A stretch of 64,000 nt of DNA from assembly GCA_963837425.1 (NCBI GenBank), contig CAWINH010000002.1:62001-126000 (forward strand), in the 5' to 3' direction. Below, piece after piece: positions 1-8,885 of the stretch. Position 1 is the stretch's first letter. Every line of letters begins with the position of its first letter. Position numbers and translations under genes: made by a program. The notes below the pieces were generated by a model that was not told where the DNA came from, searched no databases, and saw only the letters and a program-made list of their open reading frames with translations. Source of the DNA: CAWINH01 sp963837425. GTDB taxonomy: Bacteria; Chloroflexota; Limnocylindria; QHBO01.

Positions 1-917
1 TCCGGGAAGCGGTCCATGATCCGCTCCGCCACCTCCACCGCCAGTCGCGTCTTGCCCGAGCCGCCGACCCCCGTCAGCGTGACCAGCCGATGAGTGGCCA
101 GGCCCACGGCCAACGAGTCAGACTCGGCCTCGCGGCCGACGAAGCTCGTCAATCGGACCGGCAGGTTGTGGCGCACGCGAGGCGGGACAAGCGTTGCATC
201 CTCGCGGAGAATCCGCTCCTCCAGGCCTCGGAGCTCGGGGCCGGGCTCGAGCCCGATCTCGTCCAGCCTGGCCCGGGCCTCGTGGTAGGCGCCGAGCGCC
301 TCCTTGACGCGACCGAGGCGTACTCGGGCCAACATCAGGTGCCCCACCAGGCGTTCGCGATACGGGTACTCGGGCACGAAGCGCTCGAGGTCCGGCAGTG
401 CCTCTTCGTTGCGACCCAGGGCCAGGAGGGCCTCTCCGCGCATCTCGATGGCCTCAGCGCGCAGCTCATCGAGGCGCGCGATCTCGGGGATCGCGAAATC
501 GTCGTACTCGAGCTCCATGAAGGGGCGGCCGCGCCACAGCTTCAGGGCCCGCCCGGCAGCATCCGCCGCATCCGCCCAGGCCGAACGCTCGTAGGCGGCG
601 CGCGCGTCGGATACGAGGACCTCGAACTCGGAGCGGTCGAGGTCGTGCCCCTCGAGGTCAAGCCGATACCTCCCGCCTTCCGTCTTGACCATTCGATTGC
701 CAAGAATCCGGCGCAAACCAGAGACGTGGGTCTGCAGGGCGGCGCGTGCCGTTGGCGGCGGCTCCTCGTTCCAGAAGCGGTCGATGAGGACTTCTGTTTC
801 GATGGGCTGTCCGGCTTGGAAGAGCAGCATGGAGAGCAGCCGCCGATGTGACCGGCGATCGAGCCTGATCTCGCTGCGCGCGGCCACGACAAGTGGTCCG
901 AGGACGGCGAACCGCAT
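1..917 (-). CDS. AfsR/SARP-type transcriptional regulator with ATPase domain (3' part outside the window)
   Basis: The first 305 residues of a SARP/AfsR regulator are visible and the gene continues off the left edge. It starts MRFAVLGPLVV with an OmpR-type winged helix (about 1-95), followed by the all-helical bacterial transcriptional activation domain (about 96-245). A P-loop ATPase begins next, with Walker A GVGGSGKT at 283-290 after the phrase LVTLTG. The ATG at 917 has a GGGAGGG Shine-Dalgarno six bases upstream, so this gene has a normal leader. Family members bind direct repeats at promoters and use the ATPase as a switch. The target is unknown; the LLM oxidoreductase gene is divergent and only 95 bp away. 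Confidence 0.88.
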   Translation of the reverse strand, partial: MRFAVLGPLVVAARSEIRLDRRSHRRLLSMLLFQAGQPIETEVLIDRFWNEEPPPTARAALQTHVSGLRRILGNRMVKTEGGRYRLDLEGHDLDRSEFEVLVSDARAAYERSAWADAADAAGRALKLWRGRPFMELEYDDFAIPEIARLDELRAEAIEMRGEALLALGRNEEALPDLERFVPEYPYRERLVGHLMLARVRLGRVKEALGAYHEARARLDEIGLEPGPELRGLEERILREDATLVPPRVRHNLPVRLTSFVGREAESDSLAVGLATHRLVTLTGVGGSGKTRLAVEVAERIMDRFP

Positions 918-1012
918 CCCATCCCTCCCGCTGGGCACCGCGATTTAGGGGCGGTTTAGGCACCCATCCTACCGTTCCGCCCAGGGCAGCTGAGCGCGGA
1001 TTGGAGGCGCCG

Positions 1013-1939
1013 ATGCGGATCGGCTTGGTGATTGGATTACATGGGACTCCGGACAAGGCTCCAACCTGGATCCAGGTCCGAGACGAGGCTCGCGCGGCTG
1101 AGGCGGCCGGATTCGACCTGGCGGTCGTCGAGGACGCGCTCCTCTACCGCGACGACGACGGGATCATTGGCTTCTGGGAATCGGTCTCCATTGCGGGGGC
1201 GATGTGCGCGGCAACATCGCGCATCGAGGTCGGCCACTCGGTGATCAACGCGCCCTATCGGTCCGCAGCCCTCATTGCGAAGATCGCAGAGACGCTCGAC
1301 GAGATCGCCGCCGGCCGCTTCATCCTGGGCATCGGCCTGGGGAACACCATGGACTACGACGAGTTCGGAGTCCGGGCGGACCAGCGCTACTCGCGCTTTG
1401 CGGAAGCGATCGAGATCATCCACGCTCTGCTGCGGACCGGCCGCGCCGACTTCGACGGCGAGTACCAGTTCGCGCGGCGGGCCGAGCTCGTCCCTCGCGG
1501 CCCGCGACCGCATGGGCCGCCCATCGTCATTGCCGCCCGCGGGCCGAAGATGATGCAGCTGGCCGCCCGCTACGCGGACGGGTGGAACTGGTGGAGCGCC
1601 GGCCCGCCGGATCTCGATGAGCTGCGCGGGATCCTGGCCGAGCTGGATCGGGGCTGCTCGGCGATCGGCCGTGACCCGGCGACCCTGCGTCGATCGCTAG
1701 ACCTCTACTCCCTGGACCCGCTCGGCGTCGCCTCGGACCCGGGGGACGTGATCTCGGGCAGCGCGGATGAGATCACGAATCACTTGCTGAGCATTGCGGA
1801 GCTGGGCTTCGACGAGATGCGCTGCAACGTCGTTGCCGGCGCGGACCCGGATGATCGGCTGCGCGCCGTGACGGCCCTCGGGGACGTGGTGGAGGCTGTC
1901 CATCGGGCATCGCCAACGCACGACGAGGCTCGCCGCTAG
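1013..1939 (+). CDS. LLM-class (luciferase-like) flavin/F420-dependent oxidoreductase
   Basis: This 308-residue protein has the TIM-barrel pattern of luciferase-like monooxygenases: MRIGLVIG as strand 1, ARAAEAAGFD, a central AGRFILGIGLGN segment and the late ARYADGWNWW signature. Members use FMN or coenzyme F420 for hydride transfer or oxygenation; the substrate cannot be read from sequence. The start at 1013 is chosen because GGAGG lies at 1003-1007; the longer frame upstream runs antisense through the SARP gene and shows no family similarity. The nearest neighbour is the divergent SARP regulator. Confidence 0.87.
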   Translation: MRIGLVIGLHGTPDKAPTWIQVRDEARAAEAAGFDLAVVEDALLYRDDDGIIGFWESVSIAGAMCAATSRIEVGHSVINAPYRSAALIAKIAETLDEIAAGRFILGIGLGNTMDYDEFGVRADQRYSRFAEAIEIIHALLRTGRADFDGEYQFARRAELVPRGPRPHGPPIVIAARGPKMMQLAARYADGWNWWSAGPPDLDELRGILAELDRGCSAIGRDPATLRRSLDLYSLDPLGVASDPGDVISGSADEITNHLLSIAELGFDEMRCNVVAGADPDDRLRAVTALGDVVEAVHRASPTHDEARR

Positions 1940-1966
1940 CGATACGCGGGCCATGTCATTCGCCCT

Positions 1967-1990
1967 CAGCCATCCGGCCTCTGATGGCTG
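1967..1990 (+). terminator. hairpin 27 nt after the LLM oxidoreductase gene
   Basis: CAGCCATC and GATGGCTG form a perfect 8-bp stem around an 8-nt loop just after the stop codon at 1939. No T-tract follows, which is common for hairpins in this window, so terminator function is inferred from position only. Confidence 0.45.
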
Positions 1991-2189
1991 GCCGCCTCCG
2001 CCCGGTGGAAGTCTGTTCGGTCGGTGACGGCGGGAACCACGTGACCATTTCTTGGGCGCTCCAGGGACCATCGGCGTGCGCCATCGGCGGATTGCCTCGA
2101 TAGGCTGGACGCCAGGCCTCCGAGCTGCACGGAGGGCCCGGCCGAGCGGCGACGCCGCAGGCCCAGACGCGATCACCAGAGGAGGAGCC

Positions 2190-3320
2190 ATGCGAGGACG
2201 ACGCCTGATTGCGGGCATCGCGGGAGCCCTGGTCGCCATGGCGGCGCTGCCACTGACGGCCGCGGCCACCACCAATCCAGTCATTGCCCAGACCGGGGGC
2301 ATGGAGGCGACCTTCCTGCTGCTCGGCACCCCCCTCACCGTCGGGGTCAACCTCGACTCGACGGGGAACATCACCGGGGTAAATCTCAATCCCTCGGGCG
2401 CCGTCAGCCAGACCGAGAGCAGCGCCAGCCAGGTCGCATTCTCGAACGGCGATGGATCCGCGAAGGTCACCGTGTGGGCCTCCGGCTCGAAGCTCGCCAT
2501 CAAGGCCCGCGCCACGCTCCAGGGTTTCGAGGGCGCGGCCTCCTGGAACGCCGACGTGTTCGGCACCGGGACCGCGTCAGTGGTGGACTACACGATCGGT
2601 GACGACGGCGCGGGCAACCCAACGCTCTCCATCGACAGTGTCTCGGCGCCGTCCGGGATCGACGCAACCACGAACGCACCCACGTCGCGGACCGGCGACG
2701 AGAAGTCGTCGGTGGCAGGTGGCGTCACCTTCGCGAACAACGGCTTCACCAAGCACCTCACCATCTCGCTGGTGGTGAAGAAGGCCGATGGGTCGGCCTC
2801 ACTCAGCATCAAGCTCAGTGGCAAGGACCGGCAGGTCACGACCAACCCGCTGTCCGACATTGTGGGAACGCGGACGTGGTCGTCGTGGCTGTGTGATGGC
2901 ACCCCGGTGAGCGTCCAGTACGAGGTCACCGCGGATGCCAAGGTCAACTTCCTGGGGGCCACAGGCGCACCGGCCACCTCGCACGAGTGGCCAGCCGGCA
3001 AGAGCTGGCACATCGGCAAGTTCTGGTTCCATAAGGACGGCAAGGACGACGCGTCCGCGGCGACCTTCGTGGACGGCATCTGGGTGCGCTTCGACAAGAC
3101 CCGCGTGGGGCTCGCCGTGGTGCTGATGCAGAATGCCGATGGCACCTATACCGTCTCCGTCCTCGGCGCCTCCGGCTTCTGCACGCAGAAGCATGGCGAG
3201 CACAAGGGCGACGGCGGGTACAGCGGGTCCGGCCGCTTCGGCCACCACGACGACAACAAGCAGGACGTCAAGGCTGCCAGCTGGGATCGGAAGGCCCACG
3301 ATACGAGCGAACGCAGCTGA
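2190..3320 (+). CDS. secreted protein of unknown function
   Basis: The product has 376 residues. A signal peptide (RGRR, a hydrophobic stretch, then LPLTAAA) covers about residues 1-28, so the mature protein is exported. The mature part is rich in Ser, Thr, Gly and Asp and looks like beta-structure, ending in a His/Asp/Lys-rich tail (GHHDDNK). I recognise no family. The start is fixed by GGAGGAG at 2181-2187; the longer frame lacks a signal peptide at its beginning. A lipoprotein gene follows closely on the same strand, with a strong hairpin between them. Confidence 0.75.
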   Translation: MRGRRLIAGIAGALVAMAALPLTAAATTNPVIAQTGGMEATFLLLGTPLTVGVNLDSTGNITGVNLNPSGAVSQTESSASQVAFSNGDGSAKVTVWASGSKLAIKARATLQGFEGAASWNADVFGTGTASVVDYTIGDDGAGNPTLSIDSVSAPSGIDATTNAPTSRTGDEKSSVAGGVTFANNGFTKHLTISLVVKKADGSASLSIKLSGKDRQVTTNPLSDIVGTRTWSSWLCDGTPVSVQYEVTADAKVNFLGATGAPATSHEWPAGKSWHIGKFWFHKDGKDDASAATFVDGIWVRFDKTRVGLAVVLMQNADGTYTVSVLGASGFCTQKHGEHKGDGGYSGSGRFGHHDDNKQDVKAASWDRKAHDTSERS

Positions 3321-3333
3321 TCGGGTCGCTCCA

Positions 3334-4044
3334 TTGACCGGCCACTGGTGGCCCGCCGTCGCACGGCGGGCCACCGCCGCATGCGCGGCCGCCGCACTGG
3401 CCCTGTCCCTCGCTGCCTGCGCCGGGTCGGGACCGGCATCATCCGCAGCCTCCGCCAGCGGAGTGCCGGCCAGCGACTCGGGTGCGGCGGCCCCTGGGAG
3501 CGATTCCGCCGCGGTAGGCCAGGCCAGCACAACCCCGGACCCGGCCGCAGCCGCACTGGCGGCGGCCTTCGAGCGACTGTCGGCGGGCTACACGTTCGAC
3601 TCGACGGTCACCGTGGCCGGGGTGGTGGCGACGAGCGCTCAGGGACGCTGGACCGACGGGGCGAGCGAGTTCGTGCTGACCTCCGGTGGCGCGTCGGTCA
3701 CCTATCGGTCGGTGCCACCCGACGCGTGGGTCCAGCAGGCCGACGGCTCGTGGGTGAAGCTGGATGGGCCCGCACCGGGGGGTGACCCGCTTGGCGTCCT
3801 GGCCAACCCCCAGACGGTGGCCCGGGTGGCGAGTGACGGCAACGGCACGCAGCTGCAGGCCACCTACCCCGCGGCCGACTTGCTGGGGACCGGGGATGGT
3901 GCCGTGACGGTGTCGCTGACCATTGGCGCAGACGGTTCGCTGGCGGTCAGCTACACGTCGGCGACCGCGACCGGCTCGGCCACCTCTGCGACGACCATCG
4001 GTCCCTCCCCGAGCCAGAAGCCGATCATCGCCCCGTCCGGCTGA
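3334..4044 (+). CDS. lipoprotein, possibly of the LppX/LprG fold type
   Basis: From a TTG at 3334 the frame encodes 236 residues with a lipoprotein signal ending LSLAAC (Cys29), then a Ser/Ala linker and a beta-rich domain (GYTFDSTVTVAGVV, WVKLDG, LTIGADGSL). The alternation of strands resembles LppX/LprAFG lipoproteins, but this assignment is tentative. No ATG or GTG occurs in frame inside or just before the signal peptide, so TTG is the only short start; the Shine-Dalgarno is weak. A 12-bp hairpin lies inside the signal-peptide codons. It probably shares an mRNA with the secreted protein 13 bp upstream. Confidence 0.65.
   Translation: MTGHWWPAVARRATAACAAAALALSLAACAGSGPASSAASASGVPASDSGAAAPGSDSAAVGQASTTPDPAAAALAAAFERLSAGYTFDSTVTVAGVVATSAQGRWTDGASEFVLTSGGASVTYRSVPPDAWVQQADGSWVKLDGPAPGGDPLGVLANPQTVARVASDGNGTQLQATYPAADLLGTGDGAVTVSLTIGADGSLAVSYTSATATGSATSATTIGPSPSQKPIIAPSG
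3347..3375 (+). terminator. 12-bp perfect hairpin at the junction of two exported-protein genes
   Basis: GGTGGCCCGCCG and CGGCGGGCCACC pair perfectly around the 5-nt loop TCGCA. The hairpin lies 27 nt after the upstream stop and within the first codons of the downstream lipoprotein. It could be a partial terminator, an attenuator or an mRNA stabiliser; sequence alone does not decide. Confidence 0.55.
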
Positions 4045-4089
4045 GGCGAAACCCCGCACTCGAGCCTGGCCGGGCGCTAGCATGCGCCG

Positions 4090-5766
4090 ATGGAATTTGC
4101 GCCCCTTGCCAACGAGATCGTCTCCGGGTTCTTCACCCACGACCCGGTCTTCGCCACCCAGATGGGCATGCACGAGCATGACGGCCGCTGGCCGGACCTG
4201 ACCGATGCCGGACGGCAGGCGCGCCTTGCCTTCCTGGCCGATGCCCACGCCCGCCTCGCGTCGCTCGACGCGGCCTCGCTGGCTCACGACGAGGAGATCG
4301 ACCGGCGGATCCTGCTCGCGAGCGTCGACGCGGCGCGCTTCCGGGAGGAGGCCCTCCGCGAGGAGACGTGGGACCCGATGTCCTACGTCTACCTGTTCGG
4401 CGGCGGGATCTTCGACCTCCTGACCCGGCCGTTCGCCCCGCTCGACGAACGGCTCCGCAGCGCCGCGTCGCGCCTGCGGGGACTGCCCGCCGCCCTCGAT
4501 GCCGCGCGCTCGACGCTTGCCGCCGGCGGCGATCGCCCGGTGAGCCGGTTCCATACCGAGACCGCCGTGGCGCGGATGGGCGGTGTCGCGGACCTCGCGC
4601 GCAGCGCGGTGGCGGAGTCCGCCCCGCTCGACGATGAGGCGCTGCTGCGCGAGGTGGCCGAAGCGGCCGCAGGGGCGGTCGCCGCGGTCGAACGCCACGT
4701 CGACTGGCTCCGCGACGAGCTGCTTCCGACCGCGAACGGCGACTTCCGGCTGGGGTCGGAGCTCTACGCAGAGAAATTCCGCCACGCGCTCCAGAGCGAC
4801 GTCTCTCCTGGCGAGCTCGAGCGCCGCGCCCTGGCCGCCTACGACGAGGTCCGCGCGGAGATGACCCGCATCGCGCGCGCCATCTGGTCCGACTGGATGG
4901 CGGATGCACCCCAGCCGGACGACGACGCGGCGGCGACCCGCGCCGTCCTGGATGCGATCGCCGCGGACCATCCAGGCGAGGACGAGCTGCTCGACTACTG
5001 CCGCGCCGAGAACGAACGGATCGAGGCCTTCATCAGCGAGCGTGATCTCATCGGCCTCGCATCCGAGCCGATGCAGATCGTGTGGACCCCGCAGTTCCTC
5101 CGCTCGTTCGGCGGAGCCATGCTCATCCCGCCCGGTCCGCTGGATCGCGGCCTGGACAGCTACTTCGCGATCACCCCGGTGGCGCCGGGCACGAGCCCCG
5201 AGCGCCGCGAGTCGTACCTCCGCGAGCAGAACGCCCGCCAGCTGCGGCTGCTCACGATCCACGAGGCGGTGCCCGGTCACTACCTCCAGCTCGCGTACGC
5301 GAACCGCTCGCCGTCCCTGGTTCGGGCGGTCTTCGGCTCTGGAGTGTTCGCCGAGGGCTGGGCGGTGTACGTTACCCAGGTGATGATGGACGTCGGCTAC
5401 GGGTCAGAGGACGAGGCGCTCATGCTCGTCCACTGGAAGTTCTACCTGCGCGCGATCACGAACGCGCTCATGGACCTGCGGATCCACACCGGGCAGATGG
5501 ACGAGGCGGCGGCGATGGATCTCATGACCGTCGGCGGCTTCCAGGAGGAGAGCGAGGCGGCCAACAAGTGGGACCGCGCTCGCCTGTCCAGCACGCAGCT
5601 GTGCGAGTACTTCCTGGGGGCCACCGAGCAAACCGCCCTCGAGCAGGAAGCGCGGCGGCGAGCGGCGGCGGAGGGGCGCGAGTTCGTCTACCGCCCGTAC
5701 CTCGAGTCGGTGCTCGCCCACGGCAGCCCCTCGATCCCCGTCCTCCGCGAGATCCTCTTCGGCTAG
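4090..5766 (+). CDS. DUF885 family protein (HExxxGH metallopeptidase-like)
   Basis: The 558-residue protein matches the DUF885 family in length and layout. It carries the zinc-ligand-like motif HEAVPGH at 391-397 and the downstream acidic motif FAEGWAVY (Glu422), both characteristic of the family, which is related to M32-like carboxypeptidases. No signal peptide is present, so it is probably cytoplasmic. A -10 box TAGCAT at 4078-4083 lies six bases before the ATG, implying a leaderless transcript. Its stop overlaps the stop of the convergent serine hydrolase by 4 bp. Confidence 0.9.
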   Translation: MEFAPLANEIVSGFFTHDPVFATQMGMHEHDGRWPDLTDAGRQARLAFLADAHARLASLDAASLAHDEEIDRRILLASVDAARFREEALREETWDPMSYVYLFGGGIFDLLTRPFAPLDERLRSAASRLRGLPAALDAARSTLAAGGDRPVSRFHTETAVARMGGVADLARSAVAESAPLDDEALLREVAEAAAGAVAAVERHVDWLRDELLPTANGDFRLGSELYAEKFRHALQSDVSPGELERRALAAYDEVRAEMTRIARAIWSDWMADAPQPDDDAAATRAVLDAIAADHPGEDELLDYCRAENERIEAFISERDLIGLASEPMQIVWTPQFLRSFGGAMLIPPGPLDRGLDSYFAITPVAPGTSPERRESYLREQNARQLRLLTIHEAVPGHYLQLAYANRSPSLVRAVFGSGVFAEGWAVYVTQVMMDVGYGSEDEALMLVHWKFYLRAITNALMDLRIHTGQMDEAAAMDLMTVGGFQEESEAANKWDRARLSSTQLCEYFLGATEQTALEQEARRRAAAEGREFVYRPYLESVLAHGSPSIPVLREILFG

Positions 5767-6962
5767 CCGGTGGCGTCGGCGAGCGCCAGGTCGAGGATCG
5801 ACGGCTCGCCGGGATCGGTATGGGCCAGAAGCCTGGCCGGATCGAATTCCTGCGTGTTCGTCGCCAGCATCACGATCGTCACGTGCTGCTCCGGCAGGTG
5901 GACGAGCATGGAGATGAAGCCCTTCAGCAGGCCGCTGTGGCCATACCCTGTCGCGTCCGCGCGGAGCGTCAGGCGCTGGGCTCCGAGCCCGTAGTCGTCC
6001 GCGTTGAAGGTGAGCATCCGCGCCAGGCTCTCCGGGCTCAGCACCCCGCCGGTGTAGAGCGCGTCGCCCCAGTGCAGGAGGTCGTCGGCCGTGGAGTACA
6101 TCGCGCCCGAGGTCCAGTAGACCGATGCCCACGAGGGCGGCAGGAGCGCCGGTGCCCCGGGCTCCAGGAGCATCCCGGTCTCGGCCAGCCCCAGGGGTTC
6201 CAGGACGCGGTCGCGGAGCTCGTCGACGAAGCGCCGGCCGGTTGCGGCCTCGATCAGCATCCCGAGCAGGACGTAGTTCGTGTTCGAGTAGGCCCAGTCG
6301 GTGCCCGCCACGAACTCGGGATCGCCCACCTGCGCGACGACCTCGGCGGGCGTGAACCGGCGGCCCAGGTTCGCGTTCATGGCGGCGCGCAGGGGTACCA
6401 GCAGATCAGGGATCCCGCTCGTGTGATCGAGCAGCTGCTCGATACTGACCCCGCTCGCCACGCCTTCGTCCGGCAGGTAGCGGGTGACCGGGTCATCGAG
6501 CTCAAGTCGCCCCTCGTCCGCCAGTTGCATGACGATCGTGGCGGTGAACGTCTTCGAGACGCTGCCGATCACGAACGGGTCGCCCCCCGCGAGCGGCGTC
6601 ACGCCGTCCGCGGCGTGGCCGCTGCCGCCGCTCCACTCGTGCAGCCCGTCGATCGAGACGCCAATCACGAGCGCGTCGAGGTCGAAGGCGACCCGCGCAC
6701 GGTCAGTGGCGGCTGCGAGCGCACTCGCCTCCTCTGCGGCCAGCGGGCCGGGCGTCGGAGCGGGTGACGCCAATGTCGTCGCCTCCGGCGTCGCGATGGG
6801 CGCGGGTGCAGTCGGGGTGGGGGCAGCCGTGGGGGAGGGGACCGCCGGACCCGCTACCGCGGGTGGCGGAACGGTCGTATCGCCGCGCAGCAGGAGGTTC
6901 AGGAGCAGCGCCGCGGCCAGGGTCAGCGCCCAGCCGGCCAGGAGTCGGGTGCGCCCAGTCAT
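5763..6962 (-). CDS. serine hydrolase of the beta-lactamase (class C/PBP-like) family, membrane-anchored
   Basis: The 399-residue protein begins with an uncleaved-looking hydrophobic segment (about 8-25) and a Pro/Thr/Ala linker to residue 75, so the catalytic domain faces outside. The active-site motifs of the family are present: SVSK at 134-137 with nucleophile Ser134, YSN at 225-227, and a late GHSG motif in the KTG position. Such proteins act as D-aminopeptidases, esterases or PBP-related enzymes; substrate is unknown. It converges on the DUF885 gene and its stop codon overlaps that gene. Confidence 0.88.
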   Translation of the reverse strand: MTGRTRLLAGWALTLAAALLLNLLLRGDTTVPPPAVAGPAVPSPTAAPTPTAPAPIATPEATTLASPAPTPGPLAAEEASALAAATDRARVAFDLDALVIGVSIDGLHEWSGGSGHAADGVTPLAGGDPFVIGSVSKTFTATIVMQLADEGRLELDDPVTRYLPDEGVASGVSIEQLLDHTSGIPDLLVPLRAAMNANLGRRFTPAEVVAQVGDPEFVAGTDWAYSNTNYVLLGMLIEAATGRRFVDELRDRVLEPLGLAETGMLLEPGAPALLPPSWASVYWTSGAMYSTADDLLHWGDALYTGGVLSPESLARMLTFNADDYGLGAQRLTLRADATGYGHSGLLKGFISMLVHLPEQHVTIVMLATNTQEFDPARLLAHTDPGEPSILDLALADATG

Positions 6963-7042
6963 CGGTCGCAGCGGATGGTAGCCCAGCCGTTCGTTCGCAG
7001 GACGGTCGACGAACGGATGGATTGGCAGCGGCGGCCCTGTTT

Positions 7043-7057
7043 GTTAGCATTGCTAAC
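7043..7057. promoter_or_regulatory. dyad over the -10 box of an MFS gene; candidate MarR operator
   Basis: GTTAGCATTGCTAAC is a perfect 7-bp inverted repeat with a 1-bp centre, two bases before the ATG at 7060. It contains TAGCAT (7045-7050), a -10-like box of the kind seen at many starts here. A MarR gene lies just beyond the MFS gene, and MarR proteins often bind TTAGC/GCTAA-type dyads, so it is the natural candidate repressor. Confidence 0.6.
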
Positions 7058-7059
7058 CA

Positions 7060-8412
7060 ATGAGCATGCGGCCGACCCTTCGCGTCCTCGAGCGTCCGAC
7101 GCGCCCCTCACGGGGCAGCCTGGGACGCGGATTCAGCGCGCTGCGCCATGCGAACTATCGGTACTACTGGTTCGGCCAGGTCGTGAGCCTGGCGGGCACC
7201 TGGATGCAGTCGGTCAGCCAGCCGTGGCTCGTCCTCCTCCTGGGCGGGAGCCCCCTCCAGCTCGGGCTGGTGATCGCCCTCCAGTACACGCCAGCGCTCT
7301 TCCTCGCGCCGTTGAGCGGGGTGCTGGCGGACAGGGTGGACAAGCGGAAGACGCTGATCGCCACCCAGGCCACCGCCATGATCCAGGCGGTGGTTCTCTT
7401 CACCCTGACAGTCACCGGGGTCGTCGAGATCTGGCACATCCTGATCCTGGCCACCATGCTCGGGCTGGTGAACGCGGTCGAGATGCCCGTCCGCCAGGCG
7501 TTCGCGGCGGAGATGGTGCCGCCCGAGGACCTCATGAACGCCATCGCCCTCAACTCGGCGAGCTTCAACGCGGCCCGCGTCGTCGGGCCGGCGATCGCCG
7601 GCATCACCCTGGCCCTCTGGGGTCCGGCGCTGAATTTCGGGCTGAACGCGGTCAGCTACCTCGCGGTCCTGCTTGGCCTGGCGCGCATGAACCCCGCCGC
7701 GCTGCACCGCCTGCTGCGGCCGGCCGTCCGCACCTCGGTGCGTTCCAGCCTGTCCGAGGGCTTCCGATACGCGCGCCGGACGCCGCTCGTGCTGTGGCCA
7801 CTCGTGCTGCTCGCCGGCGTGGCGACGTTCGGCATGAACTTCCAGACCCTCCTGCCGCTCTTCGCCCGCGACACGCTGGGCATGGGCGCGGACGGTTACG
7901 GGGCCCTCTTCGCGGTGATGGGTGGCGGCTCGCTGATCGGGTCGCTGTCGCTCGCCTACACCGGCTCCCAGCGGCCCCTGCTGCGCCTGATCCTGGGCGG
8001 GGCGGTGGTGTTCGTGGCCTTCGAGGCGCTGCTGGGCCTGTCGCGGGCGCCGATCCTCGTCTTCTCCTTTGCGACCGTCGTGGGGCTGGCCTCGATGCTC
8101 ATGGTCAACACGATCAACATCACCGTCCAGAACAACGTGCCGAACGAGCTTCGGGGGCGGGTCATGTCGATGTACGTCACCGTCTTCGCGGGCTCGGCGC
8201 CGCTTGGCGGCTTCTTCGCGGGCACCGTGGCCGAGCTGTGGGGAGCGCCGGCCGGATTCCTGATCGGCGCGGTTCTGTCCACCCTCTTCATTGGTCTCGT
8301 GGGCTGGAGGCTCATGGCTCGCGGCCGGAGCGAGGTGGGTGCGGTGGTGCCGATTGGGCCACTGCCCACGAGCTCTGTGGGGCCTGCGGACGGTGAGCGG
8401 GCAGCCTCCTAG
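7060..8412 (+). CDS. MFS transporter
   Basis: The 450-residue protein has about 12 membrane segments with the early FGQVVSLAGTWMQSV motif and the loop LADRVDKRKTL after segment 2, which is typical of the DHA3/enterobactin-exporter-like (MFS_3) group. These are drug or siderophore efflux pumps driven by protons. Starts at 7060 and 7066 are both possible. The dyad across its -10 box and the adjacent MarR gene suggest ligand-inducible expression. Its stop overlaps the convergent MarR stop by 4 bp. Confidence 0.88.
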   Translation: MSMRPTLRVLERPTRPSRGSLGRGFSALRHANYRYYWFGQVVSLAGTWMQSVSQPWLVLLLGGSPLQLGLVIALQYTPALFLAPLSGVLADRVDKRKTLIATQATAMIQAVVLFTLTVTGVVEIWHILILATMLGLVNAVEMPVRQAFAAEMVPPEDLMNAIALNSASFNAARVVGPAIAGITLALWGPALNFGLNAVSYLAVLLGLARMNPAALHRLLRPAVRTSVRSSLSEGFRYARRTPLVLWPLVLLAGVATFGMNFQTLLPLFARDTLGMGADGYGALFAVMGGGSLIGSLSLAYTGSQRPLLRLILGGAVVFVAFEALLGLSRAPILVFSFATVVGLASMLMVNTINITVQNNVPNELRGRVMSMYVTVFAGSAPLGGFFAGTVAELWGAPAGFLIGAVLSTLFIGLVGWRLMARGRSEVGAVVPIGPLPTSSVGPADGERAAS

Positions 8413-8885
8413 CGCGAGGTGCGCCTCATCGGCAGCAGGACCTGCAGCTCGTCGAGCGCGGCGGAGAGCGCCGCCCGTCGCTCATCGGGCACCGGATCCA
8501 GGAGCTCGGCGGCGGCATCCAGCAATGCGCGGCGCATGCTCGTGACCCGGCGCCGTCCGGATGGTGTGAGCGTCAGCCGCACGGCGCGCCGATCGGCCGG
8601 GTCCCGGCGCCGCTCCACGAGGCCGGAGTCCACCAGGCTCGAGGCCAGTCGAGTGACGACCGGGGCTGAGACGAGCAGTCGCCGCGCGATCTCGGCCTGC
8701 CCCACACGGCCCTCAGCGTGGATGATGCGCAGCACGTTGTACTGCTGGTAGGTGAGGCGTCGCCAGGCCGGCCGCCGCCTCGCGTGCGCCAGCAGATGTC
8801 GGAGGACGACGGGGATGGTGGCCACCAGGCGCGCCTCGAGCCCGTCGGTGACGAGTGGAGCTGGAGCCTCGGCCATGACCGACAT
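8409..8885 (-). CDS. MarR family transcriptional regulator
   Basis: The 158-residue protein has the MarR winged helix: LTYQQYNVLRIIHAEG, then VGQAEIARRLLVSAPVVTRLASSLVDSGLVERR as helices and recognition helix (cited in parts: AEIARRLLVSAPVV and TRLASSLVDSGLVERR), and the wing DPADRRAVRLTLT. Start 8885 is preferred because TACGAT (8899-8894) lies 8 nt upstream, as in other genes here; 8876 is the alternative. It lies between two MFS genes: it converges on the first and its 5' end overlaps the second by 11 bp. It likely controls one or both pumps and itself. Confidence 0.86.
   Translation of the reverse strand: MSVMAEAPAPLVTDGLEARLVATIPVVLRHLLAHARRRPAWRRLTYQQYNVLRIIHAEGRVGQAEIARRLLVSAPVVTRLASSLVDSGLVERRRDPADRRAVRLTLTPSGRRRVTSMRRALLDAAAELLDPVPDERRAALSAALDELQVLLPMRRTSR

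Noticed and set aside
3439..5280. 613-residue minus-strand frame opposite the lipoprotein and DUF885 genes
   Set aside because: Composition and lack of motifs mark it as a shadow; DUF885 with HEAVPGH on the plus strand is the real gene.
5082..6767. 561-residue plus-strand frame over the DUF885 end and the serine hydrolase
   Set aside because: It crosses two real convergent genes and is very Arg/Pro-rich, typical of off-frame GC-rich DNA.
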